Origin: Ilyonectria destructans
Taxonomy: Eukaryota; Ascomycota; Sordariomycetes; Hypocreales; Nectriaceae
Reading direction: 5' to 3'
Assembly: GCA_020740775.1 (NCBI GenBank)
Contig: JAHEWK010000003.1
Location: 124,001 to 188,000 of the forward strand
DNA length: 64,000 nt
Position 1 is the first letter of the stretch. Every line of letters starts with the position of its first letter. The notes under the pieces are model-generated. The model worked only from the letters and a program-made list of their open reading frames with translations. It searched no databases and was not told where the DNA came from. The position numbers and the translations under genes are program-made. Positions 1 through 11,240 of this stretch are shown one piece after another.

Positions 1-3000
1 TATCAGCCGGGGTCAACGTCCTAAGGAACGTCGATGTTAACAGCGCCGTATTCACATTGGTCTGGTTGATGAAGCCTGTGATGTTTTGTAGTCGTTCAAC
101 ATCAGATGGTATACAGACTGTGCCTCCGAATGCAAGAGTCTCGAGGATTTCGCTCAAGCTGACATCAAATATGAAGCTGGAGAATTGCAAAACTCTAGAT
201 TCCCGGCTTAGGCTGTAGGCTCTACCGTGTCCGACGGTGCTGGTGCTTAAAGCAGCATGATCCACGATGAATGACTTTGGCTTGCCTGTCGATCCCGAGG
301 TAAATAGGATATAGGCTGCATTTGAAGGCGCGGGTCTTGCAAAAATGATCTCATCGATAGTGGGAGAGAGGCTGGTGATGAATGAATCCGACAACTCGAT
401 AACATTCTCCACCATGCCTTCGCAAGACTCTTTTGTTGTCGGTGACACCACCATAAAATGAGCTTTGGCCTCCTCAATAATAGCCTGCCGACGACTTGCT
501 GGATGCGAGGGATCGACAGGAATGAATGTACCCCCAGCCTTCATAATGCCGATCATTGCAACGATTGCCCACGATGACTTCTCGAAGCAGAAGGGAACCG
601 GCGTCTCTAGTGACACGCCTAGCTGCGAAAGATGGGTCGCTAGAAGAGACGACAAGCGGTTTAGCTGAGCGTATGTAAGGCTGCCGTCCGATGTGGCAAT
701 CGCCTCAGAATCAGGATCCAAAATCGCACGCTCAGAAATCAGCTCGTGCACGCAGGCATTGACCGGAAGAGCATCGGCGGTGTTCCATTGAATGGATTGT
801 TGCAAGTCCCAGTCACTGGAAATCGATATCCCGGCTAGGGGTGCATCGCCTGGCTTTGCCAGCTGCTGGACGACATGCTCAAAGTGGTGGGACAGCGCAT
901 GGAGCTGGGCCTCAGGTACAAGTTGCGGGTTGTATGCGAAGAGCAGGTCGACTTTGTCTTCATGGGTCAAACACTGGAAGACCAGCGGATAGGTAAAGTA
1001 GCCTTCCAGTGCATCTTGGTCTCCGTATACCTCCGAGCCCGCAGCCTGGAGGACTGCGTCCGACTCAACGCCTTCAGACGCAATATGCTGCACGGGCTGG
1101 ATAACCATCAAACTCGATAGCTGGCACGCCTCCTTCGCCTCGGGGCTGAGCCTGGAGATGTTCTGCAGGCCAAATTGTTCATATGCCACCATCTCTGACG
1201 CCTGCTTTTGAACGTCCTGGAGATAGCCCGAGACTGAGAGGTGCTGGCCTACACGGATCCGCACTGGGACTGTCGCTACCGTAGGCCCGGTCATCATATC
1301 GACACCGGCGGCCGGCGCGTGTCGACCAGACACTGTTGCGCCGAAACAGACGTTATCAGTGTCACAATACCGCGCAAGCACCATCGCCCATGCCGCCCGA
1401 AGAATCGTCGCCTTGGTAGCAGGGCTATTTTTCGGCATGGTCATCGAGATGGTCTTCTTCATAACACGGTTGGTCTGCTTGTCGTGGGCCTGTTTCGACT
1501 CGGGTGTAGTATCAGTGCGAGGGAATGTGGCTCGTTGAGCTCCTTCGAGCTGTGCCCCCCAGTACAGCTCAGCGGCATCTTGGTCGAGTTGCTTTGTGTA
1601 GTTGATGAATCCGGAGTATGACTGCAGTTCTGGTATCGGTTGTCCTCTGTATATGCCGTAGAGGGTTCCGAGTGCAAGATTCAGGCTCCATCCATCAAAG
1701 ATGGCATGATGGATGATCAGTACAAAGTAGCGCTGGCCGCTCTTTTCGGTGACGATGGCATAGCGGCACAATCGCAGACCATATTGCATCTCAACGGACT
1801 TTGCGGAGTCCATAAAGGATTTCACGTCGATACCGTCAGTCGGTTCCCAAATGGGTTCTTCGCGGATTACAGCCTGGATCGATACTCCATCCCGAGCCAC
1901 GATCCTAGTCCGCAGGTTTCCGCAAGCCTCGAGGGTCTTACTCCAGGCTTCCTTGAACTGGACTATATCCGTGTTCGCAGGGAGGCCGTAGACGTATTTG
2001 GCAATATAGGAGCCTGGCTCCTTGACGGCTAGCGCCATAAGCGCTTCTTGAACACTGGTACAGGGGTAGGCGTCCTCGATCTCCTGTGCGCTGGATAGGT
2101 CACAGTCTTCCCGGACGATTGACTTGAATGTGTCGATCTCGCTGCTGGGTAGCATTGCGAATGGTTCCACCTCATAGGTCTCTCTTTCCTGGAGTTCTGT
2201 GACTTTGGTGGCGACAACCGACAATCGCGGATCAGCAAACATATCCTTTACTGAAATCTTCAAGCCAGCGTGGCTTGCAGCGGTGACGAACTGGATAGCA
2301 GTAATAGAATCACCGCCAATTCGAAGGAAGCTGTCGTCTCGGCTGATGGACTCTGCGGGGATCTTTAGCGTCGTTGCCCACATCTCTTGTAGCCGTACTT
2401 CCATCTTCGTAACCGGCGCACGCTTCTCGCTATCTGCAAGTGAGTATTCCGCTAGTTTCTCGCGAGAAAGAGTAGTCGCCATGCGCCCAAGTCCGCTTCG
2501 ATCGACCTTTGTAGATGTAATCGAGGGGATGTATCTGCATGGCAGGAGCATCGTGGGAACCATGTAGTCGGGAAGGCTGACGCTTAACTGGCTCATGGCA
2601 TCCATCATCTGCGCCTTAAGCTCAGCTGTAAGCGGGAGGAGCACGCTGTCCGCGTCGGGATCGACGCCAGCAGCGGCTTTCATGTCATCGCTCATGCAGT
2701 AATATGCGATCAGGCTCACTGCCGCCTCTCCTTTGAAAACGTCCACCACGACCTGTTTCACTCCCTCCAGAGCCTCTCGAAGGTGGTGCTCAACTTCGCC
2801 GAGCTCGACTCGTAAGCCACGAATCTTGACCTGTGTGTCCTTGCGGCTGATAAACTCGATGGTTCCGTCGGCATTGTAGTAACAAAGGTCGCCGGACTTG
2901 AAAAATCGGTTCCAATATGGCGAATTTTGTTGTGGTGCCCATTTGGGCAGTTCGGTCATGGTGGCTGCGGCGGTTCTAACAGGATCTGACAGATATTCGC

Positions 3001-4204
3001 GGAGCAGCGTCGGTCCCTGGATAACAACCTCTCCGACACAACCTGTTGGGCACAACTTATGCGGATTGTCTTGGTCGACGATCCAACAGAAGCCTCCCAC
3101 TGCTCTACCGACCGTCTGCGGCGACTCGTCCGTTGTCTTCCATTCGTGGAGAGTGCTGAACACACAGGTCTCAGCAGGGCCCCAGCCGGTAGCTAGGCGT
3201 AGCTTGCCGACCCAAGTCTCAAATACATCCCGCCCGACAGCCTCTCCAGTAAGCAACAAGAGCTCAAGGCCGGGCATGTCCTCTGGCTTCAATGTCCGTG
3301 CGAATGATGGGGTGAGAAAGGCCCAGTTGACGTTGGTGTCGTTGATGAATTGAGTCAGGCCGCTCATACGGGCGTCTTCAGATGGGACACAAAGGGTAGC
3401 TCCGGAGATCAAAGGAGCTACAATTTCTCCAATACAAAGATCGAAGACGTAGGAAGCAAATTGCAGTATCCTGACACTCGATGTCAGGCCAAGCCTGCTG
3501 CTGATGGCAGTTTGGCTTGTACACACAGAGCCGTGCTCCATAACGAAGCCTTTAGGGATACCAGTACTTCCAGAGGTAAAAAGAACATATGCTGCATGGT
3601 CCGGGGTGACTGCAACAGCGGGCGCAGGCGGGGCAAGCCCGAAATTGTCAATCAGCTTCTGATTAAGGGTGGGCGTCACCTCGATGACTTCTGCCACCAA
3701 GCTGGTGAGCATTGCGGCATTGGAGGGTGAAACCAAGGCCAGACGGGCTCGGGTCTGTTGGACAATCTGTTGCTGGCGTTGAAGGGGGTGTGAGGGATCT
3801 AGCGGGATCCAAGCCGCACCAGCTTTGTTGATGGCGAGAATCGACACAAAAAACCACATAGACTTCTCGAAGCACACATGGACCAAGTCGGCCGGGCGCA
3901 CGCCAGCGACATCGACCAAATGATGGCTCAGCCTATTGGCAGCGCAATCCAGCTCTGAGTAGGTCAACTGGCCGTCCCAGGCGTGGATCGCAGGCGCATC
4001 AGGTTGTTTTTGCGCCTGGGCCTCGACGAGCTGATGCACACAGGATCGAATCAGCTTGGGTGGTTCGCCGTTGAATCCCATGGCTTGTTCCAGGTCCCAG
4101 CCGCCGGTGAAGGACAATAAGCCGAGCGGCGTCTCTTCGTCGTCATCTTCGACACTGTCGGACATCTCCTCACTGCACTGATGCATTAGCAATTGGCATT
4201 CCAT
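1..4204 (-). CDS. Non-ribosomal peptide synthetase NRPS1 (5' part; continues beyond base 1)
   Basis: Multimodular peptide synthetase, open without a stop from the ATG at 4204 to the left edge (about 1,401 residues, no intron needed). An in-frame TAG lies two codons upstream; an alternative ATG is at 4165. Domain order is A1-T1-C-A2, so synthesis appears to start from an amino acid rather than from a starter condensation domain. A1 shows LFTSGSTG near residue 209, a GWGPAET version of the YGPTE motif, KSGDL, and KVDR near its end. The T1 serine is about residue 633 (IGGDSI). The condensation domain has intact IIHHAIFDG near 832-833. A2 (LFTSGSTG near 1300) is cut by the window. Reading the A1 pocket by eye against PheA gives D-L-G-F-L-T-G-V-F(-K), close to pockets reported for Aib in fungal peptaibol synthetases. 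No epimerase lies between T1 and C. Divergent or shared partners cannot be judged because the 3' end is missing. Confidence 0.95.
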   Translation of the reverse strand, partial: MECQLLMHQCSEEMSDSVEDDDEETPLGLLSFTGGWDLEQAMGFNGEPPKLIRSCVHQLVEAQAQKQPDAPAIHAWDGQLTYSELDCAANRLSHHLVDVAGVRPADLVHVCFEKSMWFFVSILAINKAGAAWIPLDPSHPLQRQQQIVQQTRARLALVSPSNAAMLTSLVAEVIEVTPTLNQKLIDNFGLAPPAPAVAVTPDHAAYVLFTSGSTGIPKGFVMEHGSVCTSQTAISSRLGLTSSVRILQFASYVFDLCIGEIVAPLISGATLCVPSEDARMSGLTQFINDTNVNWAFLTPSFARTLKPEDMPGLELLLLTGEAVGRDVFETWVGKLRLATGWGPAETCVFSTLHEWKTTDESPQTVGRAVGGFCWIVDQDNPHKLCPTGCVGEVVIQGPTLLREYLSDPVRTAAATMTELPKWAPQQNSPYWNRFFKSGDLCYYNADGTIEFISRKDTQVKIRGLRVELGEVEHHLREALEGVKQVVVDVFKGEAAVSLIAYYCMSDDMKAAAGVDPDADSVLLPLTAELKAQMMDAMSQLSVSLPDYMVPTMLLPCRYIPSITSTKVDRSGLGRMATTLSREKLAEYSLADSEKRAPVTKMEVRLQEMWATTLKIPAESISRDDSFLRIGGDSITAIQFVTAASHAGLKISVKDMFADPRLSVVATKVTELQERETYEVEPFAMLPSSEIDTFKSIVREDCDLSSAQEIEDAYPCTSVQEALMALAVKEPGSYIAKYVYGLPANTDIVQFKEAWSKTLEACGNLRTRIVARDGVSIQAVIREEPIWEPTDGIDVKSFMDSAKSVEMQYGLRLCRYAIVTEKSGQRYFVLIIHHAIFDGWSLNLALGTLYGIYRGQPIPELQSYSGFINYTKQLDQDAAELYWGAQLEGAQRATFPRTDTTPESKQAHDKQTNRVMKKTISMTMPKNSPATKATILRAAWAMVLARYCDTDNVCFGATVSGRHAPAAGVDMMTGPTVATVPVRIRVGQHLSVSGYLQDVQKQASEMVAYEQFGLQNISRLSPEAKEACQLSSLMVIQPVQHIASEGVESDAVLQAAGSEVYGDQDALEGYFTYPLVFQCLTHEDKVDLLFAYNPQLVPEAQLHALSHHFEHVVQQLAKPGDAPLAGISISSDWDLQQSIQWNTADALPVNACVHELISERAILDPDSEAIATSDGSLTYAQLNRLSSLLATHLSQLGVSLETPVPFCFEKSSWAIVAMIGIMKAGGTFIPVDPSHPASRRQAIIEEAKAHFMVVSPTTKESCEGMVENVIELSDSFITSLSPTIDEIIFARPAPSNAAYILFTSGSTGKPKSFIVDHAALSTSTVGHGRAYSLSRESRVLQFSSFIFDVSLSEILETLAFGGTVCIPSDVERLQNITGFINQTNVNTALLTSTFLRTLTPAD

Positions 4205-5463
4205 GTTCTATCCCGGGGCGTGCGGTCTTCCCTTTCATCGTAGTATTCGCTCTCATCGGAAATGGGCGAGCTGTCGTATTCGTCCGACATGTTGGCGGTT
4301 GCAAATGATTCGGTCGGTCTTAAAAAAGTACAGTAGGGTTTACAAGTGGTGGAAAGTCGGTCTCGCCTGTCGCATCAAGGCTATTAGGATTCGGATGTTG
4401 CAGATGGGAGTTGCAGGTAGGTAGCTATCCTGCGTGAGTGGTGCAATTGCTGGTTAGCTCAAAATACGTCTGGTTCGTTACCTATTCACATCCGTTCATG
4501 GCGAGGTTATCGCAGTCGCAGGTGCTTCGACGGTGAATTCGCGAATAGCTGGCTTTCCAGTTCACAGACGGGAGGCTAGGAAACCGACACAACGGTCATG
4601 GAACCGTTGAATGGATCACAGGAATCATGATCTGCCCTGCCCGGCCCCTGTCCCCGGTCCCGGCCCCTAGTCCCGTCCGTTTCGCCAAGGGTCTCAGCGC
4701 AAGCTCATCGGCATTGGTCCCATCGCGTCATGCAAATAACGTAAGGCTAGGACGGCTGAATAGTTGACAAATCCCCGCCGCCCCCACCTTTACGTAGCGT
4801 TGAGATCGTGAAGCCAGGGGTTCAATGCTGGCCTACAGCCTGACATGTGCTTACACCACGCCCATAATCGTACGAATAGAAGTCCATTCCCACTATGTAG
4901 GTATACATTCCCCATCACATTGACTTTCTTCGCCTTATTTAGCACTCGGTCTAGAGCTACTCGAGAAGGTACCAGCTACTCAGCCTGACTGCTGACGGGC
5001 GCCTCACATAGTCTGTGCAGCTAACCGATAACAGTCATGTCACTCAGAACGCACCGGGTCTAGAAATCCTGTCATAATTGGCGGCCTTCCCCAATTGATA
5101 TGCCATGTCGCTACAATTATTGCGGGCCTCGTCCAGGATGTATGGCCTGAGGAAAGGCCCAAGCCTAAAATAGAGCATTCATCTACCAAGCGTCTTTCCA
5201 GCCGGTCATCCCACGTGGTGCGACACGGTAACGGCATCTGTAGATCAAAGATTGGAAATGTCAGGGTATTTCCTCGAAGAAAAGATCAAACTAGTAATGT
5301 CACATTTAGTACTGGTGGACTATTACCCTGAGAATGTAAGCTTAGAAATCATCGGATGCTATAGTGATACGAGATGGGTATGAAACATACCATTAGAATG
5401 TGATGGTGTAGGATTGATGATATGGTTAGCAAGCCAGCTAAGTGCTCCGGTCCCCACGGGGTA
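4205..5463. other. Intergenic: NRPS1 upstream region
   Basis: About 1.26 kb upstream of the NRPS1 start. I see no gene. It contains a short C-rich stretch (around 4638-4675, CCCGGCCCC-like blocks) and otherwise unremarkable sequence. It presumably holds the NRPS1 promoter. Confidence 0.6.
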
Positions 5464-5920
5464 CAGTCGCACATTAGACAAGGTGCGCCAACGCGCAAAA
5501 TAAAAATCTCAATTTTTTTTTTGTCAACCTTGAACATAGGGCTGCGGCTACTCTAGTCTACTATAAAAAGAAAGATTTTAGCTGATGTAGCTTGCTGTAG
5601 AGAGGGGTTTGCAGCTGCTGTAGCTTAGTGTAAGAAAGAGAGCTACAGCTCTGCAGCCTGCTATAAGAGAGGGGGCTGCAGCTGCTACAGTGGGGTGACA
5701 AATGTGAACCTGCTATACGATAGTGGGTTATAGTGGGCGAGGTAAGGTAAATTTTACTACAGCCCACTATCAAATTTAGAGCTCTGACCACTGTAGCACG
5801 CTATAATAAATTCAGGTTATAGTAGGCTACAGTGGCTATAGCTCTATATTCAATTTCTTACAAATTTGGGGGGTGATTTTTTGGGGGGGTTTGCGCGTTG
5901 ACCTTGCCTAATGTGCACCA
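5464..5920. mobile_element. MITE-like DNA transposon relic with terminal inverted repeats
   Basis: The left end (GCACATTAGACAAGGT..CAACGCGCAAA, from 5469) and the reverse complement of the right end (GCACATTAGGCAAGGTCAACGCGCAAA, ending near 5915) match over about 27-30 bases with few differences. A TA dinucleotide sits outside each end (5462-5463 and 5921-5922), as expected for a Tc1/mariner or Fot/pogo target site. The interior is about 400 bases, non-coding, and packed with imperfect CTGTAG/CTATAG hexamers and GGGG runs. No transposase is encoded, so it would be a non-autonomous element mobilised in trans. The exact outermost base of each inverted repeat is uncertain. Confidence 0.75.
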
Positions 5921-6242
5921 TAACAGTGCCCTACGGCTTGAGGCATCAGACTTGGCCCTTAACTATGAGGCTAAGGAACCGGCTTGCCAGGTATTCCTAG
6001 GATACGGACATCTGCACGCATCGTAAAGTAAGGGATTCGATGACTATGCATGCAAGTACGAGGTCACATGAATTTTTAAGATAGACTTCATTTCCATGTA
6101 TTATGTCGCCAGTCCAAGACGCACGAAACTCCCTAGTGCTCTTCATCCATCCCTAATGCTGACCATTCCGAGTCACTAAATCAACCCTCGTTTGTTTTGT
6201 TTTCGTCCTCTTTGTTTGGCAGTCATGGTTTGCCAACGCCCG

Positions 6243-8559
6243 CTATTGATGTAACCCACCAGTTCTTTCTTTCATCAACTCTCGTCGCTTCCTGTCCTTC
6301 TCCTCGTCCCAGGTCAGGAATTCATGCAGAGCGGCACCGGCTGGCACCATGGGCAGCACAGGCACCTTTCTGTCGGTGACAACTTCAAGGAGTGCGGGGC
6401 CCTCTGAGTCAATAAGCCACTGCAAGGCTTCTGTAGTGTCTTCCGTCTTGACAAGTTTTCTTTGTTGAACGCCCATGGCTTCAGCCACCTTGATAAAATC
6501 CGGGTTCACTTGGTGAGTATGCGCGTATCTATCCTCGTAGAAGAGATTCTGCCACTGGGTGACCATACCTTGCTCCTCGTTGTTCAAGATGATGACCTTG
6601 ACTCCGATATTGAATTGAGCAGCCGTAGAGAGCTCCATAAGAGTCATATTAAACGAGGCATCGCCATCAATGTCAATAACAAGTGAGTCTGGCTTCGCGA
6701 CTTTGGCTCCGATGGCTGCTGGCAGACCAAAGCCCATAGTCCCCAACCCGCCAGATGTAACCAGTGTTCTCGGGTGTCGCCATCTGAAATGCTGAGCGGT
6801 CCACATCTGGTGTTGGCCAACACCCGTCGTGATGATAGTTTCTTGCTTCCGATGGGCGGTGAGGTTGCTCAACTCTTCAATTAAAGCCTGAGGCTTGATT
6901 AGGCCGACACGTGCAGTCTTGTCATAGGCGTTCAGAGGCCACTTCGCCTTCCAGTCCTGAATCTGGTCCAGCCATGCTCTCCGATCGGATTTTGACTTCT
7001 TCCCAATCTGAGGCAGAAGCTGGGCAAGATTCTCGGCAACATCTCCTTCGACTGCCGCAGTTGCTTGAACAACTTTGTTGATGTTCTTTGGCATGATTTC
7101 AAAGTGTACGATGCCGCCACGACCCTCACGGGCCGCCTTCTGCGCTCCCGGCGCAAATTTTGGTATCGAGCCGGTGACACGGTCATCAAAGCGACCACCG
7201 AGGGCAATGATGACGTCCGCCTCTTGCATAGCCATGTTGGCGTACCCGGCACCATGCATCCCAACCATGTGGAGGGACTTCTCGTCTAGTTCATCAAAGG
7301 CACCGAGTCCGTGCAGAGTGGTGGTGACGGGAATGCAAGCTTTATCGGCGAGCTCCCTGAGCATCTCAGGGCCGTTGGTGGACGAGATTATGCCTTGCCC
7401 GGCGAAGATAATGGGCTTCTTTGCGCCGTTGATCAACTCTGCGGCGTGCGATATCGAGTTGGCGAGTCGTTTCCGGCTTTCCTCCAGGATCACACGCGAT
7501 GCAGCATTAGAAAGTCCGGGAATATTCGATTTTCCGGCGATGGCCTTTCTCAAAATGCCGGCCGTGACATCCTTGGGCAAATCTACAAGGACAGGGCCAG
7601 GCCTGCCGGTAGTGGCAATGTCGAAGGCTTCGTTGATCCTTTGGGGCAACTCGGCAACGTTGTTGACCGTAACGTTCCACTTCGTGCATGACCGAGAGAT
7701 TCCAATGATGTCGGCTTCTTGAAAGGCATCCGTCCCGATGGCGCTTGTGGGAACTTGGCCGCAAAAGACGACTATCGGTGTGCCATCCGAGAGGGCATCT
7801 TGCAACGGAGTGATGACGTTCGTTGCGCCAGGGCCGGAAGTTACAAGCACAACGCCGGGCTTTCCAGAGGCTCGAGCGTACCCCTCGGCCATGTGGCCAG
7901 CGCACTGCTCATGCTTGGGAAGAACAAAGTCGAGATCCTTGGAACCATAGATGGCATCGAAAACGGGTAGGATTGCTCCACCAGGGTAGCCGACTGTAAA
8001 GCGGTGTTAGACAGAGAACGTCCCGAGATAGATAAAAGGTTTGGGTTATGTCAGTCTTACAAATATGCTTGACACCTCTTCTCCGCATCATCTCATGAAA
8101 TATCTCTCCACCCGTCATTCCAATAAACCTATAATCCCAGTTTAACTAACACCCTCGGGTATACAAGCGTCATGAGTCACTACTTACGACTCATCCATGT
8201 CTGGGATGATAGGACCCACCAAGGGTTGAACATGACTCCGGGTATCGTTGTTTATCGTGTTGTACTCAGTACTGGAACAGCTTGGACTAGGTCTCCAAAT
8301 AGATCCACAGTCAGTTAAAATTGAGCCCACGGTTTTGGGACTGACAGAGCGCAATTCCTTGCATTGCGTTGAGTGGGTAATGTTTAAAAACCTACGGCGA
8401 AGACACAGCTACGGTAGCCTGATTCCTGACGCTGGCTGGCATCTTTCTACTGCCAGAAGCAACAGTCGACGCTATATGGGAGGTGATTGCCCGATGATGG
8501 CATCTTGAAGTCTGGGCAAGCGCCTTGAATGTTTGGCTTGCTTGTTGTGACCGAAGCAT
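6243..8559 (-). CDS. Acetolactate (acetohydroxyacid) synthase catalytic subunit, mitochondrial type
   Basis: ThDP-dependent enzyme joining two pyruvates to 2-acetolactate, the committed step to valine and leucine (and, with 2-oxobutyrate, isoleucine). Four exons join in phase: 8559-8396, 8271-8188, 8128-8061, 7993-6243, giving 688 residues, the normal length for fungal Ilv2. The first ~60 residues are rich in R/S/A/Q without acidic residues (MLRSQQASQTFKALAQTSR...), a mitochondrial presequence. Core motifs are intact: FGYPGGA, KHEQCAGHMAEGYAR with the catalytic Glu, GGRFDDRVTG, the ThDP motif IDGDASFN, and QGMVTQW. It lies between NRPS1 and the acyl-CoA ligase, all on the minus strand. It could be the sole housekeeping gene, a cluster copy supplying valine, or an inhibitor-tolerant copy. 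A second ilv2 in the genome would decide. Positions equivalent to the classical herbicide-resistance sites Ala122, Pro197, Ala205, Asp376 and Trp574 of the Arabidopsis enzyme look wild type. Confidence 0.95.
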
Positions 8560-10984
8560 CGCGAAGGATAATTGTGGAGGCTTAGTGATGGAGTAGTGGT
8601 GGAGTATTGTTGAGGCAAACAAAGCCTTAGGGCATTGAGGGAGGGACTTGCTCTCCCGAATTGGCGTGATGGTGACAGCCCAGGGGACTCTGGAACAGGA
8701 GGGTATATTATAAAGCCGTAGGGCTCCAGAACTTCCAGTTGTGGCGGGTGAGCAGGGGGGGAGCGGTATCGCTCTTTTCGAAGCCCGCTCCCCGCCTTAT
8801 AAGTTAGTCCACAACACGGACCAAATTCTTTTACATGGGGAGGCATCGGACGAAACTACCAATACTGGCAAAGGTTCGCACGCAACACGCTCACGCTCAC
8901 TGACACCACCTCTTTTTTCTCACCCTTTTTATTTTGTCGCAAAATAAATAATCTGCTTCCGTTCAATCTTAGACACCAAACTCTATGGGTGGTAACCACG
9001 ATTGTACGCAACAATGGTATTGCAGTATTACAGCCATGATGCTCGGTACTCTCTGCACACACAATACCTTCAGTGGCCACCGTAAACACCTCACCACAAC
9101 CTTTGGTCTTTTCCGAATCCATCAGTAAGTTCCTGCCGAAAAGGGCGGAGTTGCAGTGGCTCATGGGTGCAGCGCAACGCTGTAAGAAAATAGCGGGTAG
9201 CGCTAACTGGGCGTCGTAGGGCGTGGTCTTCCTTACGTGTGCAGCAAGGGCCTGTCCCATTACGTCGGAAGGGTTGTCCAATCTGTTGTGAAGGTTGAAT
9301 ATTAACCGGCTCTCCACCCATGCGGACTGTGCGCACTAGCGTTGCACCTTGACCAGTGTTCAGGTCAGCCAGCAAAATGGAACGCTTCACAATAGAGAGC
9401 CGAGAACGTACCCTATGTACCATGACAACCAGTCTGATGAGGCAGTCTTACACGTGCTCGCAATCGTACGTCTTGATGTGTTGGAAAAGAGATGCATAGT
9501 CAACTCAACGTCCAATCTAGAGTCCCCTGTCAGGGGGAGGAGAATCGACGAGGAACGCCAGTGCTCCGTAGGATGAGAAGGAATTAAGGCCGGGGGTACT
9601 CCTAGCCACTCGGTGAATCACAACTGAATTTCATTACATACAATGGAGGGTGGCAATACATAAGCCCCGTTGGCCCCCTTGCTAAGGATGTCATCCAAAT
9701 TCGGCTCCATATGTGAGGGAACTACTCCGTACTGCCCACGGCTTTCACAGCCGTCCCACAATTAAGTGGTCGCCCGCAAGAGACCAGCAAGCAAGACAAC
9801 ACCCAAATCATTACACAATATATTAAGCGTCTTTAATTTCCTAATTGTAGATCGAGATTAAGGTCATGCCATACCAGAAACTGTCCTGTCGGTTACATTC
9901 ATCTTGAGTGCAAATCAGGATACACTAGCCCACGCAAAAAGTGATCGTGTCGGGGCGGACTCACGTAATTCAGAAAACGTGAGACGAAGCTCGCAGGGGT
10001 CGCAGACCAATAGGATTTGGGCGCAGAGGAGCGCACCGATGACTAGCCCAAAACAAGCCTAGCTTCAATGACTTCAACTTAGGTCATATTTCGTCTCCTA
10101 GTCTGTATGCTTAACTGCTGGAAATCAACTACCCTATAGTTCATCGTGAACAAGACACAAGTGATTAAAATGGGTAAAAGTTGAGGAGCAAGACTTCATA
10201 TCATGATGTTTCGTTTTTCTAGCAGAGACTGAAAACATCCTTTCTTTTTCTGAGCATTTTCGTAGTCATAATCATACAAGTGAATTGGCGTGAGTTGTGG
10301 TAAATTCAGGTTGAAAAGACCGCACTGAATCTGTCCAAGGAATGCAAGGAAGTCCCCACAAACTGAGCTAAGATCAATGTGAATGAATCAAACTGTTGCA
10401 TTGAATGAAACAAGCTTGGAAGACTACCTGCAGTTGCAGACACCAGACTCGAGAAAGCTCGCATGCAGGCTCGCGCACGCGTCGGCCACCGTCGGTTTGA
10501 GGGGCCAGCTTAGCCACAGTAGTAACGCCACAGCTGCGCCACAAAATCAAAGTTTTGCGCAGGGATACTTCTTTTCGCGGCAGCACACTGTCCATAGCGA
10601 ACCAAGCTACAGTAAACCAATGCATTGTTTCGTTAGAAGCTGGTTATTTTATTAGTACATCACATTGGATAGATTTAAGGACATTAACCATATCAATTTC
10701 CCAGTGATCCTTATTTTTCTCCACGGCCTGATCCTGATGCGTCCCTGCATAGTTTCAATCACTTCAAACTGTGTAATCAGACAACACGACATTCTAATGA
10801 CCATGATAATTTAACTAGACGCTTTGATAGATTTACTAGAGCTACATTGTTTCCTTAATTGACGGGCAACTTAGCTTTACGTTCGAAAAATGCTGGGAGT
10901 GAAAAGCCATCGAGGTTTAGCACCGTGAATTGACCACGCACGTCTTGAAGCCCTTTGAGCGTGCTGTTTTGAAAAGTAACAATA
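8560..10984. other. Intergenic, no gene recognised
   Basis: About 2.4 kb between the acetolactate synthase start and an LTR-like repeat. Short open frames exist on both strands (for example 8856-9317 and 9091-9423 on minus), but they overlap each other and show no family resemblance. The proximal few hundred bases upstream of 8559 presumably hold the synthase promoter. The part from about 9,800 to 10,850 is AT-rich. Confidence 0.5.
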
Positions 10985-11235
10985 GTATAGAGGTTGCGAA
11001 CTCGTCCCGGGGCGTGACTATACCGGAGGACTAGAGCACACTGGCCGCACCCGGAAGCAACCACCCGCAAGCTGATGATTGCAGCTGGCCGTATCCTAGG
11101 GATGCCTGGCTTGCCAGGCATCTGCTGAGCAGTTAGCCGTTATATAAGACACCTGCCTAGCTTATCTACAGACAAGACATCTTTGATTCTATACATCATC
11201 TGACCCCATGGTCCATATGACTTACGCATCACAAG
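10985..11235 (+). repeat. LTR-like dispersed repeat, copy A
   Basis: The stretch around 11080-11230 (GTATCCTAGGGATGCCTGG... GGCATCTGCTGAGCAG... GACAAGACATCTTTGATTC... ACGCATCA) aligns in the same orientation with 57625-57785. The match is interrupted but unmistakable, and weaker similarity reaches back to about 10985. It contains a TATATAAG box at about 11139 followed by a conserved block ending TTTGATTCTATACATCA, as in the promoter part of a retrotransposon LTR. Exact ends were not found. I infer a solo LTR or the 5' end of a decayed retroelement. Confidence 0.55.
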
Positions 11236-11240
11236 CACAC

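Noticed and set aside
8856..9423. Two overlapping minus-strand frames of 110 and 153 codons
   Set aside because: They overlap in different frames, show no recognisable motif and have no supporting intron structure; likely chance.
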